Below, one piece after another: positions 1-11,394 of a stretch of DNA of 64,000 nt. The position numbers and the translations under genes were made by a program. The DNA is from Citrus sinensis. Lineage: Eukaryota > Streptophyta > Magnoliopsida > Sapindales > Rutaceae. The notes beneath the pieces are model-generated. The model saw only the letters and a program-made list of their open reading frames with translations. It searched no databases and was not told where the DNA came from. The first letter of the stretch is position 1; the number at the start of each line of letters is the position of its first letter. The stretch is taken from positions 33,319,001-33,383,000 of the forward strand of contig NC_068560.1 of NCBI RefSeq assembly GCF_022201045.2. Direction: 5' to 3'.

Positions 1-475
1 TGACACAAATCAAACGCAACATAAAATCAAACACCACTACACAAGAATTGGGGAGTTCAAACACCAGAATGAGTAGAGTTATGCATTAATCTTTGGGTTA
101 CATCATTCGAATTTCATGAAACCTTATGGATCATGAGTCTCTAATGTGTTTAAGTCTTCAAACTGAAAAGAACTAGAATAGTTCAAGCTCTAATTAAATT
201 TTCCCTCTTCCAAAGTTTTTATTTTTTTTCAGCCTATATGGCATATTACTGAGAAAACTCCATGAATATATTTCCTACTAATTTAAACCAAACATTAGCA
301 AAATCTTGGTTGTCAATGGTCTCTATTGTGAAATTTTATTATACATAGTTACAAAAGCATGTATGGTCATTCAATGAAGCTTATCCAAATCCAATAATAA
401 AATCCTATATCTAGGAAAAATTTAGATCTTAGCTACACAAATATGTACACACTACACAGAATATGGGTAACATAC
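1..475. other. Auxilin-like gene intron, no other gene seen
   Basis: AT-rich sequence after the donor site at 475-474 of the auxilin-like gene. I searched the minus strand for the usual short terminal exon (Glu/Asp-Ala-Trp start) and did not find it, so this is read as the last intron running off the window. Confidence 0.6.
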
Positions 476-3400
476 TTGGAGAATATTAAAAACCTTCTCT
501 GCAGTATACTTTTGTTGAATGTTAGCTCCTTGGACCTTGTCTGGATGTAGAAGCAACCTTGCCTTTCTGAAAACCTTCTTAACTGAGGATGAAGTAATCA
601 AATCTGTCAGGGGAACTGGCTCCCAGCCACATTCAGGCCAAAGCACCTGCTCACCATTCCGCAAATAGTGGGGATTAGTTGCAATAAAAGTAAAATGCTC
701 ATTCCATCAGGCAGTAACGAGAATACAAATCCTAAAACAACTGAAAGTAGTTTCAAAATGTGAAAATAACACTATGTTTTCCCCTCAATGTAGGTAATTT
801 TGGTGTACTCTTACCACCATTTTGCAATCTTATATATAGTTAAGGAAGCATAGAATACATGAAAAACATCATAACTGTGTTTCCTAAAATTGGAATCATA
901 ACAAGTGTTATCTTATGCTTTTCTTTCCCTTCTTTTTTGGGGTGGGTGTGGGGGTAAAAGACGTAGAACAAACATGAGTTTTAGCAAGCCATCCATTTCT
1001 ACAGTTAACAGACCATATAAACAGAATTAGACATAAAAATGAATGTTGCTGGTAGTCATACATTCAACTGCAAAGCGGATACTTGTAACGCTTATCACAT
1101 TCACTTCTAGCCAAATATTTTCAGTTACGATGAATAAATATATTATATATGATACCTGAATCATAGTAAATGTATATGCATGAAAAGTGCACTTCACATT
1201 TCCAATCAGACAAAATATGAACTTCAGTCAACGAGGACTACTCCCTAGGGTCAGAAAATATTAGAAGGTGGCAGAAAGGAAAAAAGAAGCAAAGAGTCAG
1301 TCAACAAGAACACTCCCTAGGGTTAGAAAATAATAAGAGGTTGCAAAAACTCCCTTTGTGTAACTTTTCATATACTCCAACCTCAAATTTTTTTCTGGGT
1401 GGACTACAATCCAATAACAAAGATGAAAACCAGCAACTAATCCAGAAATTAAATGTATTGCTGATTTTCTTCCCCTTCAAAATCCAAGAAGTATAATGCT
1501 GAAAACTAATTAAAGAACTCACATATTGCAACGAGGATAGTAATGCACGCATATTGCCTTCTTTTCCTGCAACCCAACGCTTTATCTCGACATTCAAAGA
1601 ATCAGCAATCCTCTGCAAATTATGATAAAAAAAGTAATTGGATCAGTCTAGTTTAAGCAGCAATGATGAAAAGAGAAGAGGCACAACTGTGGCCACTTTG
1701 TCCCCAATTTCCAACCAAGGGAAAATAGTGAAGAAATAAAATACGTGTAAATTTAATCCCAATTTATCTGATATTTAACTTGCAGAATCAGCATAAAATA
1801 ATCCTCATAAATGCATTAGAAACTCATATGGAATACAACAGCTACTTACACGCCTCTCTTCTTGTTCTTGCTGAGTTTGAAACTCCTGCTGGTTAAAATC
1901 AGCAACTGCTTTCACCTACAATACAACATCTAAACTTTAAAATTCCCATATGAAGATAGATAAAAATATTTAATTCAACAAAAGTTTAACCCCCAACTAT
2001 CCACAAGGAATATAAGCCATGTACTGTAAATCTAAAACCAAAATGATGCAACTAAGGCCCAATGGCCAAGGGAATTGATCTAAGTTTTTTTCATGTATAG
2101 CTGATGCTTTGACAAGAAGATTAAGATAAAGAGGCCAAAAGCATTCAGATACAAAAGAAGAAAGGATTGCCTTTGGACTGCTGCTTGAATGGAATATTTC
2201 TATTCACTTTTTCCTCTTTCTATAATTTCCATGTTCCTATATCATTTCCTTGGAAAATTTCTTTCCACCTAATACCAATGAGCCTTCCTTTCAGAATTCA
2301 TAATAGGTATAAAAAGGAAAATGCAATTTCATCTTAGAAAATCAAGAAAACACACACCATTCGGTCATGAGTCTTTTGCTGACGTTTCAATCTAGCTCGT
2401 CGTCTTTCTTCACTTTCCCCTTCATACTCCTCAAATTCTCCAACTGCTGAGGTTGCTGCTGGAAGCAAAAGCATCAGCTTGAGATTTTCCACAACAAATG
2501 ATTATAGCGCTGTAAACGAAAGTGAATTTCTGAAACAAACTACCTCCCAAAACAGAAAAAAAGTCATCTTCTAAATTAGTGGTAGAGGAAGCCTTCTTTA
2601 TGTGGGATGAGCCACCAGAAGTTTTTTCCTGCACCATATCAGGCCCTTTCCTGTTAATTTTTGCATCAAAGATAGGATCCTGGATAGCATACAAGAAGCA
2701 AATATTTTAATCTTCGGTGTTGCAAATGGTGTAATTTTATATCAATAACCCTTACTGAAGAGGTAGCCCTTGATTTTGGTACACTGCTTGATCGAGTACC
2801 CACGCTCGAATAGGACTCTAGATCATCTTCACTCTTTTTTGGGGTTCTTTTAGCTGCATCTTTGGCTTCTTTATACTTACTAGCTTTGGGACTATGCCAC
2901 TCCCTCATTTCCTTAGGAGTACATACTGAGCTTCTATCAGGACTATCTCGCACCCTACACCTTGCAAAATCTTCAAGTTCATCTATTGAAGATACAACTG
3001 GATTTTGAACTGCAACATAAAGAATGTTAGTACTACAAAGGTTATCAGGGAATGGAGGAAAGAAAAGCTCTACCAGACCAAATCTTCACAGTAAAAGGAA
3101 GAAAAGTGACCTTCATCGACCTTCAAAACTTGAGATGGTTTAGGAGGGGGTTTCAATGTCCTAGAAGCTGTTGATGGACCATCAGGCTTTGTAGCCCCAG
3201 ATTGAGTGAGCTTGCCAAGTTCATCCAGTGCGTCCGTGAATGAATCTGAGGAACCATATGCTGGGTTTGAAGCAGCTTCTAACACTATAAATGGGTCTTT
3301 TGCCGACAAGTACGTTGATTCAGTTGCCTTGGCATTTGTTCTGCACAAAAGGAATGAAACAGAAATAGATGTCAATTATCTCAACTTATCAAATTGAATT

Positions 3401-4469
3401 TTACATTATCCACACAAATTCTATCACACTAAATATGCATCTTCATAATAAAAGCAATGGAAGACTCTGCTAAGTAAACTCTCCGAAGGTCTTTGAAACA
3501 TAATAAGATTGTGTGCACATGATGATTTGCACCTAAAAGCTTGGAAAAAACTATTGGCTAAAAAGCTTAAATTTCCGCCATACATCGTGAAAGTAAACAT
3601 TGAGATCTCTGAGAAACAGAATCATCAAACTAGCACTTACAGCCATTTACTACCCAAAATTTGCTTCAAATATGATTTAATCCTATTCTGTAAAATAATA
3701 AAAAAAGTCATAATACACAATGTACCGCATTCTTTATCAAACAAATAAAACAGAGCTTCTCTAATCATTTTGGTTTGACTAATAAACAAGGAAAAAACTT
3801 GGGAATCATTCGATTGAATAAAGCATTGAAAATCATTTAATATACAAGACAAGTTAGAAAGTGAAGTAAATTTATTAAGCTAAAAAAATACCCATCGTTT
3901 GAAGAAGTGCTTGCACCAAAGCCAGGTATCAAATCATCAGAACCAGCTTCGTTTTGCTTCAGACGCTCCGAATTCGAATCAGCTCCAACACCAAAACCAC
4001 CCAACAAATCATCAACTGAATCACCCTTCTCCGGTGGCGAAACAAACGACCCAGATAGGTCGTCGTTTATGTTCTTCTTCAACCCAAAAATATCATCATC
4101 GTCGTCGTCGTCATATGTATAAGCATTAGAACCCGAAATCCCCGATCCCATGAACGCAGAACCGTAATCCAAAGACGAGCCATTACTGGAATTGATCGTG
4201 GAAGTTCGAAATTGACCAAAATGGTCATCGTATCGGCCTTGAGATTCCTTGTTACCAGTGTTCGATTGAAAGAGAATATCATCGGGAAAGCCCCCACTAT
4301 AAGAATTTTGATTTTGACTATGCGATGAGGGTTTTGAGTTTGAGCCGGAATTCGAAGAGAAACTACGGGCTGCGCCATTGGAGGCGGGTCGTTTTGATGC
4401 GGCCATTGGAGCTGATTTCCCTTGCTGCTTCAAACCAAAACGCTCCGTTAAGGCACTGAACTCGTCCAT
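476..4469 (-). CDS. Auxilin-like J-domain protein, clathrin uncoating (3' end off window)
   Basis: Eight exons can be joined with GT-AG borders in frame: 4469-3892, 3340-3111, 3009-2756, 2679-2544, 2458-2358, 1915-1850, 1612-1523 and 646-476, giving 542 codons. A short final exon is expected left of base 1; no acceptable one is visible in 1-475. The N-terminal half is Ser/Asn/Gly-rich and disordered with an Asp run near 4100. A charged coiled-coil-like stretch follows (Glu/Arg/Gln-rich, exons 5-6), then a C-terminal J domain with the HPD tripeptide at about residues 519-521. The J domain lies at the C-terminus, unlike classical DnaJ proteins; this is the auxilin layout, in which HPD recruits Hsc70 to strip clathrin from vesicles. 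Start codon: the ATG at 4469 opens the long first exon and agrees with remembered plant homologues. Probable Arabidopsis counterpart: the At1g21660/At4g12770 family. Confidence 0.88.
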
Positions 4470-5065
4470 GATCGCAATTTGATGAATCTATTATTAACTC
4501 CAAATTGATCTAAAAAGATAAAGTTCTATGAAATCGGTATGATTGTTATGAGAAAACGAGATTAAAGATATAGCGTCAAACAAGTTACTTTTCTCTATTT
4601 TTTCAGTTACGTAATTTAATTGAGTGGAAAAAAAAGGGGATATGAAACAGGGGCGCTAGTGAAATTTTTTCCTTTTTCTGTTTTTTTTTTTTTTTGGGGG
4701 GGGGGGAAATGGAGAGAGAGAGAGAGATTGGGTTTAGATGGTGGAGACAAATTGGCGGGAAGTGGGCGATGATGAAAAAATGAGTGGCATCAAAATTCTT
4801 CCGGGAGAATTTGAAAGGAGAGAATTTTTGTGAATCAAGAAAGCACTCTCTACTGGCGCCCCTCTACCAAGCTCGGCGGTGGGTGAAAAATGGTGCCGTC
4901 CGGCACAAGCTACACTTTTTATTAATTTTTTTTTATAGAAATAAAATATCACGCAAGCAAGAGGAAGATTCAATTAATTAGTGTGGGCCAGTATTCTACT
5001 TACCATACGGCTTTTGCTTTCCAAATGTCGAATAATTTCTTTCCACCGACAATTCATTTCCATCT
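4470..5065. promoter_or_regulatory. Upstream region of the auxilin-like gene
   Basis: Holds the 5' leader and probable promoter of the minus-strand auxilin-like gene. A low-complexity block at 4681-4727 (T run, 11 G, then GA repeat; a CT repeat on the gene's strand) sits about 210 bp upstream of the start codon, a usual place for CT-rich core elements in plant promoters. No TATA box could be assigned with confidence. An AT-rich piece at 4936-4970 resembles 6390-6428. Confidence 0.4.
4681..4727. repeat. Homopolymer and GA microsatellite
   Basis: Fifteen T, then eleven G (4696-4706), then eight GA units (4712-4727). Seen directly in the sequence. Confidence 0.9.
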
Positions 5066-5314
5066 TTATGTAAATGATCCCCCTAAGTTACAATTTTCGT
5101 AACTTACAGCCTGTGATTTGACTAACTAACCAATAAAAATCTACCACATGGATAAAAAAGAAAGAAAGCATAACTGATTGAAACGGTTGCAGACCGGGTT
5201 GACTGAAAAAGTCAAGCCAAATGATCGACCGTTGCAGCCGGTTGCAATCGATTAAACGACTTCGTTTCACAATTGAATCCCTCACCTCTTAAAATAAAAA
5301 AAAAACATTGACGA

Positions 5315-5426
5315 AGAGAAGCTGAAGCTGCATCTCCTCCAACCAGCATCCTACTGAAAGTCCACCACCAAGAGAAGCCGAAGCTGCATCTCCTCCAACG
5401 ACCATCCTACTCAAAATCCACCATCG
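5315..5426 (+). repeat. Two-copy 56-bp tandem repeat
   Basis: A 56-bp unit beginning AGAGAAGC at 5315 is repeated at 5371 with a handful of mismatches. It lies just upstream of the captured karyopherin exon and probably comes from the 5' leader of the parent gene. Confidence 0.85.
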
Positions 5427-5453
5427 AATTTTCTACAAACTAGGCTTCAATTA

Positions 5454-5822
5454 ATGCAAATGGACTTGCAAATCAAAGTGGCGCAAGCTGTTCACTTCTT
5501 GAATGACAAGACCGAATCATGTAACCGGGTGGCAGCAAATTAGTGGCTCATTTAGTTTCGACAAACCAACGCTGCTTGGGAGGTCGCAACCTCTATCCTC
5601 TCCTCCGATCTCCAGTTGTTGCTAGCCAATTTCAAAGTCGAGTTCTTGGCTACTCAGATTCTTAAGAGAAACATAAATTTCTTGGGTTTTAATTCTAGTT
5701 TTATGATAAATTGCTCAGTATAATTTGATTTTCTTGCATTTGTTAATCAATCAATTACCGATACATGTAATTTACTGGAAATTTGCAATTCTCTGCAGGC
5801 AGCTGATCAACAACAGTAATGG
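5454..5822 (+). pseudogene. Captured first exon of a karyopherin-beta (transportin-3/importin-13-like) gene
   Basis: From an ATG at 5454 the plus strand reads as a clear protein-coding exon (KVAQAVHFLND ... AAWEVATSILSSDLQ ... FLATQILK) that I recognise as the N-terminus of a plant transportin-3/importin-13-like nuclear import receptor. Two in-frame TAG codons at 5541-5543 and 5553-5555 stand where Gln is expected (CAG to TAG). After about 5690 the sequence turns AT-rich like an intron and ends in a good acceptor (TTCTCTGCAG, just before 5801), followed by a few codons before stops. Only the 5' end of the parent gene is present. It lies wholly inside the candidate Pack-MULE and cannot make the receptor. 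Identity is from memory of the family and needs a search. Confidence 0.6.
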
Positions 5823-6255
5823 CCTCTTTAATTTCTATATTCATTCTTCCTTAATTTACTCATGGTTTGGAGATCTATAGAATTGGTTAATTAGATCAAA
5901 TCCCATCTCTTATTTTGTCAAACATTTACCAAATTTATATTCTCCTCCGCAATCCCTAAATCATTCCCTCTCTCCCTTTCTTAGTGATTTTTGCCTTCTC
6001 AAACGATGATGAAAGGTGAAACATTTTGGTCGGTTGCCCATCAGTTATTTCTAACCAATTCAGCCGGTTTCCCTTTTGTTATTACTGCTGCATAAATTAA
6101 ACGTCAACCGTTGGATTGAAATTGAAGATATTTAATTGTTGATATTAATCAGACATTAAACGCAACTTAGGGGTTACCTTATGTAAATAAGAAATTGTCC
6201 ATTAAATATTAAACCTAGTTGCGTATAATTTTTTTTTAAAATTTTCTTATCAAAT

Positions 6256-6475
6256 AAATTGATTTTTGATATTTGTAGTGATATTTAATATATTAAATAT
6301 TTAATCCAAATCCCTTCAAATGATTTTATTTTGTTTTTATTAAATACTTAATATATCACTACAAAAATCAATTTTTTTACTCGTAAATTTTTTTATAAAA
6401 TAAGATATCACGCAGGTAAGAAGATTTTTTAATAATAAATCGTATATTAAATATCACTACAAAAATCAATTTTTT
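6256..6475. repeat. Inverted and direct copies of a 20-bp motif, MITE-like remnant
   Basis: ATCACTACAAAAATCAATTT occurs at about 6355-6374 and again near 6453-6472. A near-reverse-complement lies at about 6256-6283. The arms are flanked by AT-rich ATTTAATATATTAAAT-like sequence that also pairs. This looks like the ends of a small hairpin transposon, but no target duplication could be fixed. Confidence 0.45.
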
Positions 6476-8221
6476 TTCTTTTCTATTTCAAGTTGGTGGA
6501 TTTTTTGCAACAATCGTAAAACTACAACAATCTCTTACTTTGTTACTGTTTATTATTACGATTAATAATAATAATAACAATAAAAACAGGCGAGGCCCAG
6601 GCTTGTGGAGCCATGTGTTTGCCCAGCGAATGCCCACCTTTTGGGCGGATAAGTGATTACAGATCCAAATCCAATACGCCTAATTTTCATGAGATTTGAT
6701 GATGGCATCATGGCAACGACTCCAGTCGTCTTGTGGTAAACACGTCAGTTTTATTTTTTTTTCTTTTTAACATTATATTAGAGCACTTATTTAGTATCTC
6801 TAGAGTAAATAGAAGAAAAAATAAGTTTTCTCTCAAAAAATTATTTAAATAGAAAAATTTATATAGTTTTAATTAAATTTTTTTCCTACTAAATTTAAGC
6901 ATCTTTTTTTTAATAATATAGTAAGGATACTTTGCTCTCTTCAATAATGATAATAAATAGTATAATATTATTTGAAGCAAGTTATTATTCAATATCCAAG
7001 AGAAAGAAGAACAATTTTTTTTTTTTTTTAAGATTCCTTCGAAACCCTTTTTATTATTTGGTGATGCTCTTAGTACAAATTGTACACTATAAAAGCATGA
7101 AGAAACTCTATAAAAAAATTTACACCAAAGAAAAGAAGAAAATATACTCTCACAAATTATTGACTTTAAAGATGAGGAGATGAGGAGATAAGGAGATGAC
7201 GTATCCACCACTTGACTTTCTTTTTTGAGGTTTTGATTTTCATATATATTTTTTATTTTAAATCTTGTTTTATGAAATTCTTCCTATAAAACGCTTTTTA
7301 TGCTAATTTTATTGCACTTCTTCTTTTTACCCAAAAAGAGAGAGAGAGAGAGAGAGAAGGCGTTTCCCTCCTATTCTATATTCAATAAAATTTCTTTCTA
7401 GTTTCTACCTACCGTCTGAACTTAATAAAAAACTATTGACTAGTAAAGGGAAAATTATAAAAAGCCTCCACTGTTTTCGCTTTCACTTCTTCATGCAGCT
7501 GAGAGCCATTAATAACTAATTAAATCTTATAGAACTTGTTAAATTGCTATACTTTGCTGGCCGTTTTGTTCATATTTGATTATCAAAACTCTCGCGCCTC
7601 AACTCATTGTACTTTGTTTTCTAGACAGCCTGAAAATAAAGGCATTTATTAATTATTATACTAACTGTTATGACAGCCCATCCCACTTGTGACCTGCTTC
7701 AATGACTTTTTGCAAAAAAGTTATTTTTATATAAAAAGAATAAATAAAATTGGGAACACGTTAACAGAAGTGGCATATTTTAAAATACTCGAAAATGCCA
7801 CTAATAATACAATATTGGCCCTCACATAATAGAGGAGTGAAGAGATGGGAAATGATGTACATTAATAATAGTACTGATAATAGAGACAAATCTTAACAGA
7901 CTACTTGGAAAAAAGTTAAAATACTCCACCTTATGTTAATTAAAGAGTTTTATATACACATGGAGTTCATCGAAATTTCGTCGAAGTTCGGAAAGGGAAT
8001 CTTTTGTTAATCAAAGGAGTAAACAAAAACAGCTAGTTGGGATTTTCATATTGCCTTAAGAATAAGGACATTATCAGATTTCCTCCTCCTACTTTCACAA
8101 AGCATCACTTAAAGAGAGAGAATCGTGAAATAGGTACATAGACCCCGTTAACTGTTTAAGTGTTAACAGCAGCCCCGTGAATACACTGCAATTACTTTTG
8201 TACCCTTTGAAGTCAAACTAA

Positions 8222-8249
8222 GTGAGTGAGAGAGAGAGAGAGAGAGAGT
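8222..8249. repeat. GA microsatellite
   Basis: A run of GA dinucleotides (about 11 units after GTGAGTGA), about 0.85 kb upstream of the first receptor kinase gene. Confidence 0.9.
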
Positions 8250-8966
8250 AATTATATGTTGACGAGGATAATCAAATGTCAAAACCGAAATCAAGAATTA
8301 ATACTAAATATAAACTTACAGATGAATTTTAAGAAGAAAATGAGTTTTTTATTTTTATATGATAAATAGTCGAAGTTTACAAAGATGTTAAAAGACGCTA
8401 AAATGTGTCATGGATTGTTTATTGGACTGCGACACAAACAAGGTTGATTTTGGATTTACTAATGAACAATTCTTTGATTGTTGTTTTGGGATTATGAAAT
8501 TTGACAAGCATATGTTTTTTTGAAATGTCGTCTAAGGAATTAACATTCTAAAAATACAATTGTTTATTGTTTATTACATTAGTCTTGACTAGTTATGATT
8601 TGTTCCTGAGCTGTTTGATTAAATTGTCCAAGACAAATATGTTTCATTGTTGAATCATAGTGATTTTAAGGCATTACATTCATAAAGAGATTGGACCTGT
8701 ATTACTCACAGCATTAGTAGACAAGACATAATCCACATAAGCAGAAAAAGCATTTCATTGGTGGGAGTTGGGGGTACCATGTTAGTATTTTACAATGCTC
8801 TCCGTTTTACCGATAAATCACCAAACCTCACGGAAGGTATCTGAGAATACGCCTTTTAGATAATTACTTACCCACCCTCGTCTTATCTGCATCCGAAGCA
8901 CACATATGACACATGTAATATAATATTAATAATCCTTATCCTAGTCTTAAACCAAAAACGTGCACG

Positions 8967-8972
8967 TTGACC
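8967..8972 (+). promoter_or_regulatory. W-box (TTGACC) upstream of the first receptor kinase
   Basis: TTGACC, the WRKY-factor core site, stands about 135 bp before the start codon in the context GTGCACGTTGACCAGC. The paralogous gene at 15006 has a similar site in a similar context (14817-14822). Conservation between the duplicates suggests function; binding itself is not shown. Confidence 0.4.
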
Positions 8973-9104
8973 AGCCCACCAGCAGCCGGCCAATGTTGAT
9001 AATCACTGCTCAAACTTTCATAAAACAACTCTTAGTTAACGTCTCTCAAGGCTGGCTTCGGGCTTTTAGGGAGTTAGCCAATTAAACACGGAAAAGAGGT
9101 GAAC

Positions 9105-10949
9105 ATGGCCAAGTCCCTTTTGTTCTCTTTCCATCTTCTCCTCTTCTTCTCCACCGTTTCCTTCATTGATTCAGCAACCAATTCTTCATGTCCTTTAGAT
9201 CTTAGCTACGTCCAGACTTACCCTTGGGACAGGTCTCAGTGCCTGGATCCTGATGGAAAACTATGCTGCCAGACTCTCACTAGCCTTGTTGGCATCGGAC
9301 TTGCTCTATACCTTAGAGAGACCTCAATGTTTCAATTACCAAACGAAACTGCTTCCTCTTCTTGCTTATCTGATTTTCAACACAATCTTGCCGCCTTGTC
9401 GATAAATCCATCTTTAGTCGCCGCTTGCTTTCCCGACAAATACCAATTTGTCACAAGACCTTCAAGTTGTGCTGGAATTGTAACAACTAAAGACTGGAGA
9501 AAATTGGTTGGTCCGACAAGCGCGCTAGACTCCGATTGCAAGAACATGACTGGATTTACCCAGTGCAGTTCATGTGTTGAAGCTGGTTACAAAGTGAATT
9601 CTCAGCTGGTAAGCATACAACAAAATTCAACAAAATGCTTTTACTTTGCTATATTATACGCTGCTGGTATCCTCAATGATCCTAAGGATGAAGCCACGGC
9701 TGCTTGCATACTAGGCTTGCCTCTTTCTACCTCAGGGTCGAAGAACTCGTCCAGTAATGATAGAGTGATCAAAATAGTAGTCGCATTACTGGGTGCTCTT
9801 TTGGGTGTTCTGCTTGCTGGTGGATTGATCATTATGTACAGAAAGTGGTATAAGAAAAGGAAACGGAATGCTTTACACGAGGAATTTGTGAGAAGTTTTA
9901 AGGACAGTGTGTTACCAAACTCGGGTGCTAAATGGTTTCGTGAATCTGAGCTTGATCAAGCTACCGGTGGATTCTCTCAGAAAAATCTCATAGGCCAAGG
10001 CGCATCGGGGATTGTGTACAAAGGAACTCTTGAGGATGGAACCTTGGTTGCAGTAAAGCAAATTACTGATTTAGACACAAAAGGGGACGAAGAATTTATT
10101 AATGAAGTTGAGATCATAAGTAAAATAAGGCACAGAAATCTTCTATCTCTTAGAGGCTGCTGCGTTTCAAGCGATGACGAGAAGGGCAAAAGAAGATTTC
10201 TTGTTTGTGATTTCATGCCCAATGGCAGTCTCGGTGACCATATATCAAACGCTCTCACAAGAAAGCAATTGGCATGGCCTCAGCGGAAGAAAATAATCCT
10301 GGATGTTGCCAAAGGACTTGCATACTTGCACTACGGACTCAAACCCGCCATTTATCATCGAGACATAAAGTCCACAAACATACTGTTAGACTCAGAGATG
10401 AAAGCCAAAGTTGCAGATTTCGGATTAGCAAAGCAAAGTTTAGAAGGCCAGTCCCATCTCACAACAAGAGTGGCAGGCACATACGGTTACTTAGCTCCTG
10501 AGTACGCTCTCTACGGACAGTTAACGGAGAAGAGCGATGTTTACAGCTTTGGCATTGTGATTCTTGAACTCATGAGTGGAAGGAAAGTGCTTGAAACATC
10601 AAATTCATCGTTTCTACTGATCACGGACTGGGCTTGGATGCTAGCAAATTCTGGGAAGGTGGATGAAATCTTTGATGAGTTTATTAGAGAAGAAGGGTCA
10701 AGAGCCGTGATGGAGAGGTTTGTGCGTGTGGGAATATTGTGTGCTCATGTTATGGTGGCTCTTAGACCCACCATTGCTGATGCTCTGAAAATGCTTGAAG
10801 GTGATATTGATATACCAACATTGCCAGAGAGGCCATTGCCGCTAACCCATGAATCTTTTAAAGCTTCTCCGTCAAGGTATAGTTTTTTGATGACTAATGA
10901 AAGATCAATTGCTACCTCTGGCATGACGAGTACGATATCAAGTGTATAG
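9105..10949 (+). CDS. SPARK-domain receptor-like kinase (At1g11050-like), copy 1
   Basis: Single exon, 614 residues. The frame is open from a GTG two codons earlier, but the first ATG at 9105 is the likely start. A hydrophobic signal peptide (about 1-24) is followed by a Cys-rich ectodomain (about 28-210, SPARK type, with CSSCVEAGY and N-glycosylation sequons), one membrane helix near residues 221-243, a basic stop-transfer and a Ser/Thr kinase domain. Kinase landmarks present: GQGASGIVYKG loop, VAVK lysine near 318, HRDIKSTN near 418, DFG near 437, and APEY. The catalytic loop has the RD signature and all key residues, so an active plasma-membrane kinase is expected. It is about three-quarters identical by eye to the gene at 15006, a tandem duplicate. 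The ligand and pathway are unknown. Confidence 0.93.
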   Translation: MAKSLLFSFHLLLFFSTVSFIDSATNSSCPLDLSYVQTYPWDRSQCLDPDGKLCCQTLTSLVGIGLALYLRETSMFQLPNETASSSCLSDFQHNLAALSINPSLVAACFPDKYQFVTRPSSCAGIVTTKDWRKLVGPTSALDSDCKNMTGFTQCSSCVEAGYKVNSQLVSIQQNSTKCFYFAILYAAGILNDPKDEATAACILGLPLSTSGSKNSSSNDRVIKIVVALLGALLGVLLAGGLIIMYRKWYKKRKRNALHEEFVRSFKDSVLPNSGAKWFRESELDQATGGFSQKNLIGQGASGIVYKGTLEDGTLVAVKQITDLDTKGDEEFINEVEIISKIRHRNLLSLRGCCVSSDDEKGKRRFLVCDFMPNGSLGDHISNALTRKQLAWPQRKKIILDVAKGLAYLHYGLKPAIYHRDIKSTNILLDSEMKAKVADFGLAKQSLEGQSHLTTRVAGTYGYLAPEYALYGQLTEKSDVYSFGIVILELMSGRKVLETSNSSFLLITDWAWMLANSGKVDEIFDEFIREEGSRAVMERFVRVGILCAHVMVALRPTIADALKMLEGDIDIPTLPERPLPLTHESFKASPSRYSFLMTNERSIATSGMTSTISSV

Positions 10950-11394
10950 CTTTAGCACCATGGAGTTTAAATTTGCTAGAATCAGATAGTTTGTGATACC
11001 AGCTAACTTAGTTCTTCAGAAGTGGCTGTGTGTGTATGCTATATATTTTTGAATTATGATAAATTTTACTGTGTAAATACATACAGGTAATGTAGTTCAA
11101 CAGAGGAGTTTGATTCTCTGTTTTTAAGGAGAAAATTTGTCTGTTTATTTTTTTATTTACTAGTTTGTTACAATGTCAAACAATATTTAAACTGATCCTA
11201 TGATAGGTCTGTATCAGGGATTAATCATATTCAAAATCAAATTAATCTGCTTGGAGAAATATTATTTGTAATCATATATACTTATAAAATATTATTTAAG
11301 AGGAAAGGGTACGCAATTAATGTTTAATGAAATCAATTATATCTGTCGATTGTAGACAATTAACAATGAGATTTTAGTCTAATAACCACACTTA

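Larger units (their letters stand above)
5066..6188. mobile_element. Candidate Pack-MULE with 10-bp target duplication
   Basis: The 10-mer TTATGTAAAT occurs at 5066-5075 and again at 6179-6188. Just inside are inverted ends: GATCCCCCTAAGTTAC at the left and, read from the right on the other strand, GGTAACCCCTAAGTTGC. A 9-11 bp duplication with terminal inverted repeats is the signature of Mutator-like elements. The 1103-bp interior (5076-6178) has no transposase and instead carries a gene fragment with part of its intron, so it is best read as a non-autonomous gene-capturing element. The inverted ends are short (about 17 bp) for this class, so another superfamily is possible. Confidence 0.6.
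6189..8966. other. Gene-free AT-rich spacer
   Basis: No supportable gene. It contains the inverted-repeat cluster at 6256-6475, two GA microsatellites (about 7338-7358 and 8222-8249), and otherwise AT-rich unique sequence. The right end merges into the promoter of the first receptor kinase gene. Confidence 0.6.

Noticed and set aside
3899..4129. Plus-strand open frames opposite the auxilin-like first exon
   Set aside because: They are shadows of the minus-strand coding exon, with repetitive His/Arg/Ser composition from the Asp and Ser codons on the other strand.
6873..7211. Overlapping open frames on both strands in AT-rich DNA
   Set aside because: Low-complexity Phe/Ile/Lys/Tyr composition on both strands, no homology and no promoter context.
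9099..9104. GTG as the start of the first receptor kinase
   Set aside because: Plant nuclear genes begin at ATG; the ATG at 9105 is followed directly by a good signal peptide.
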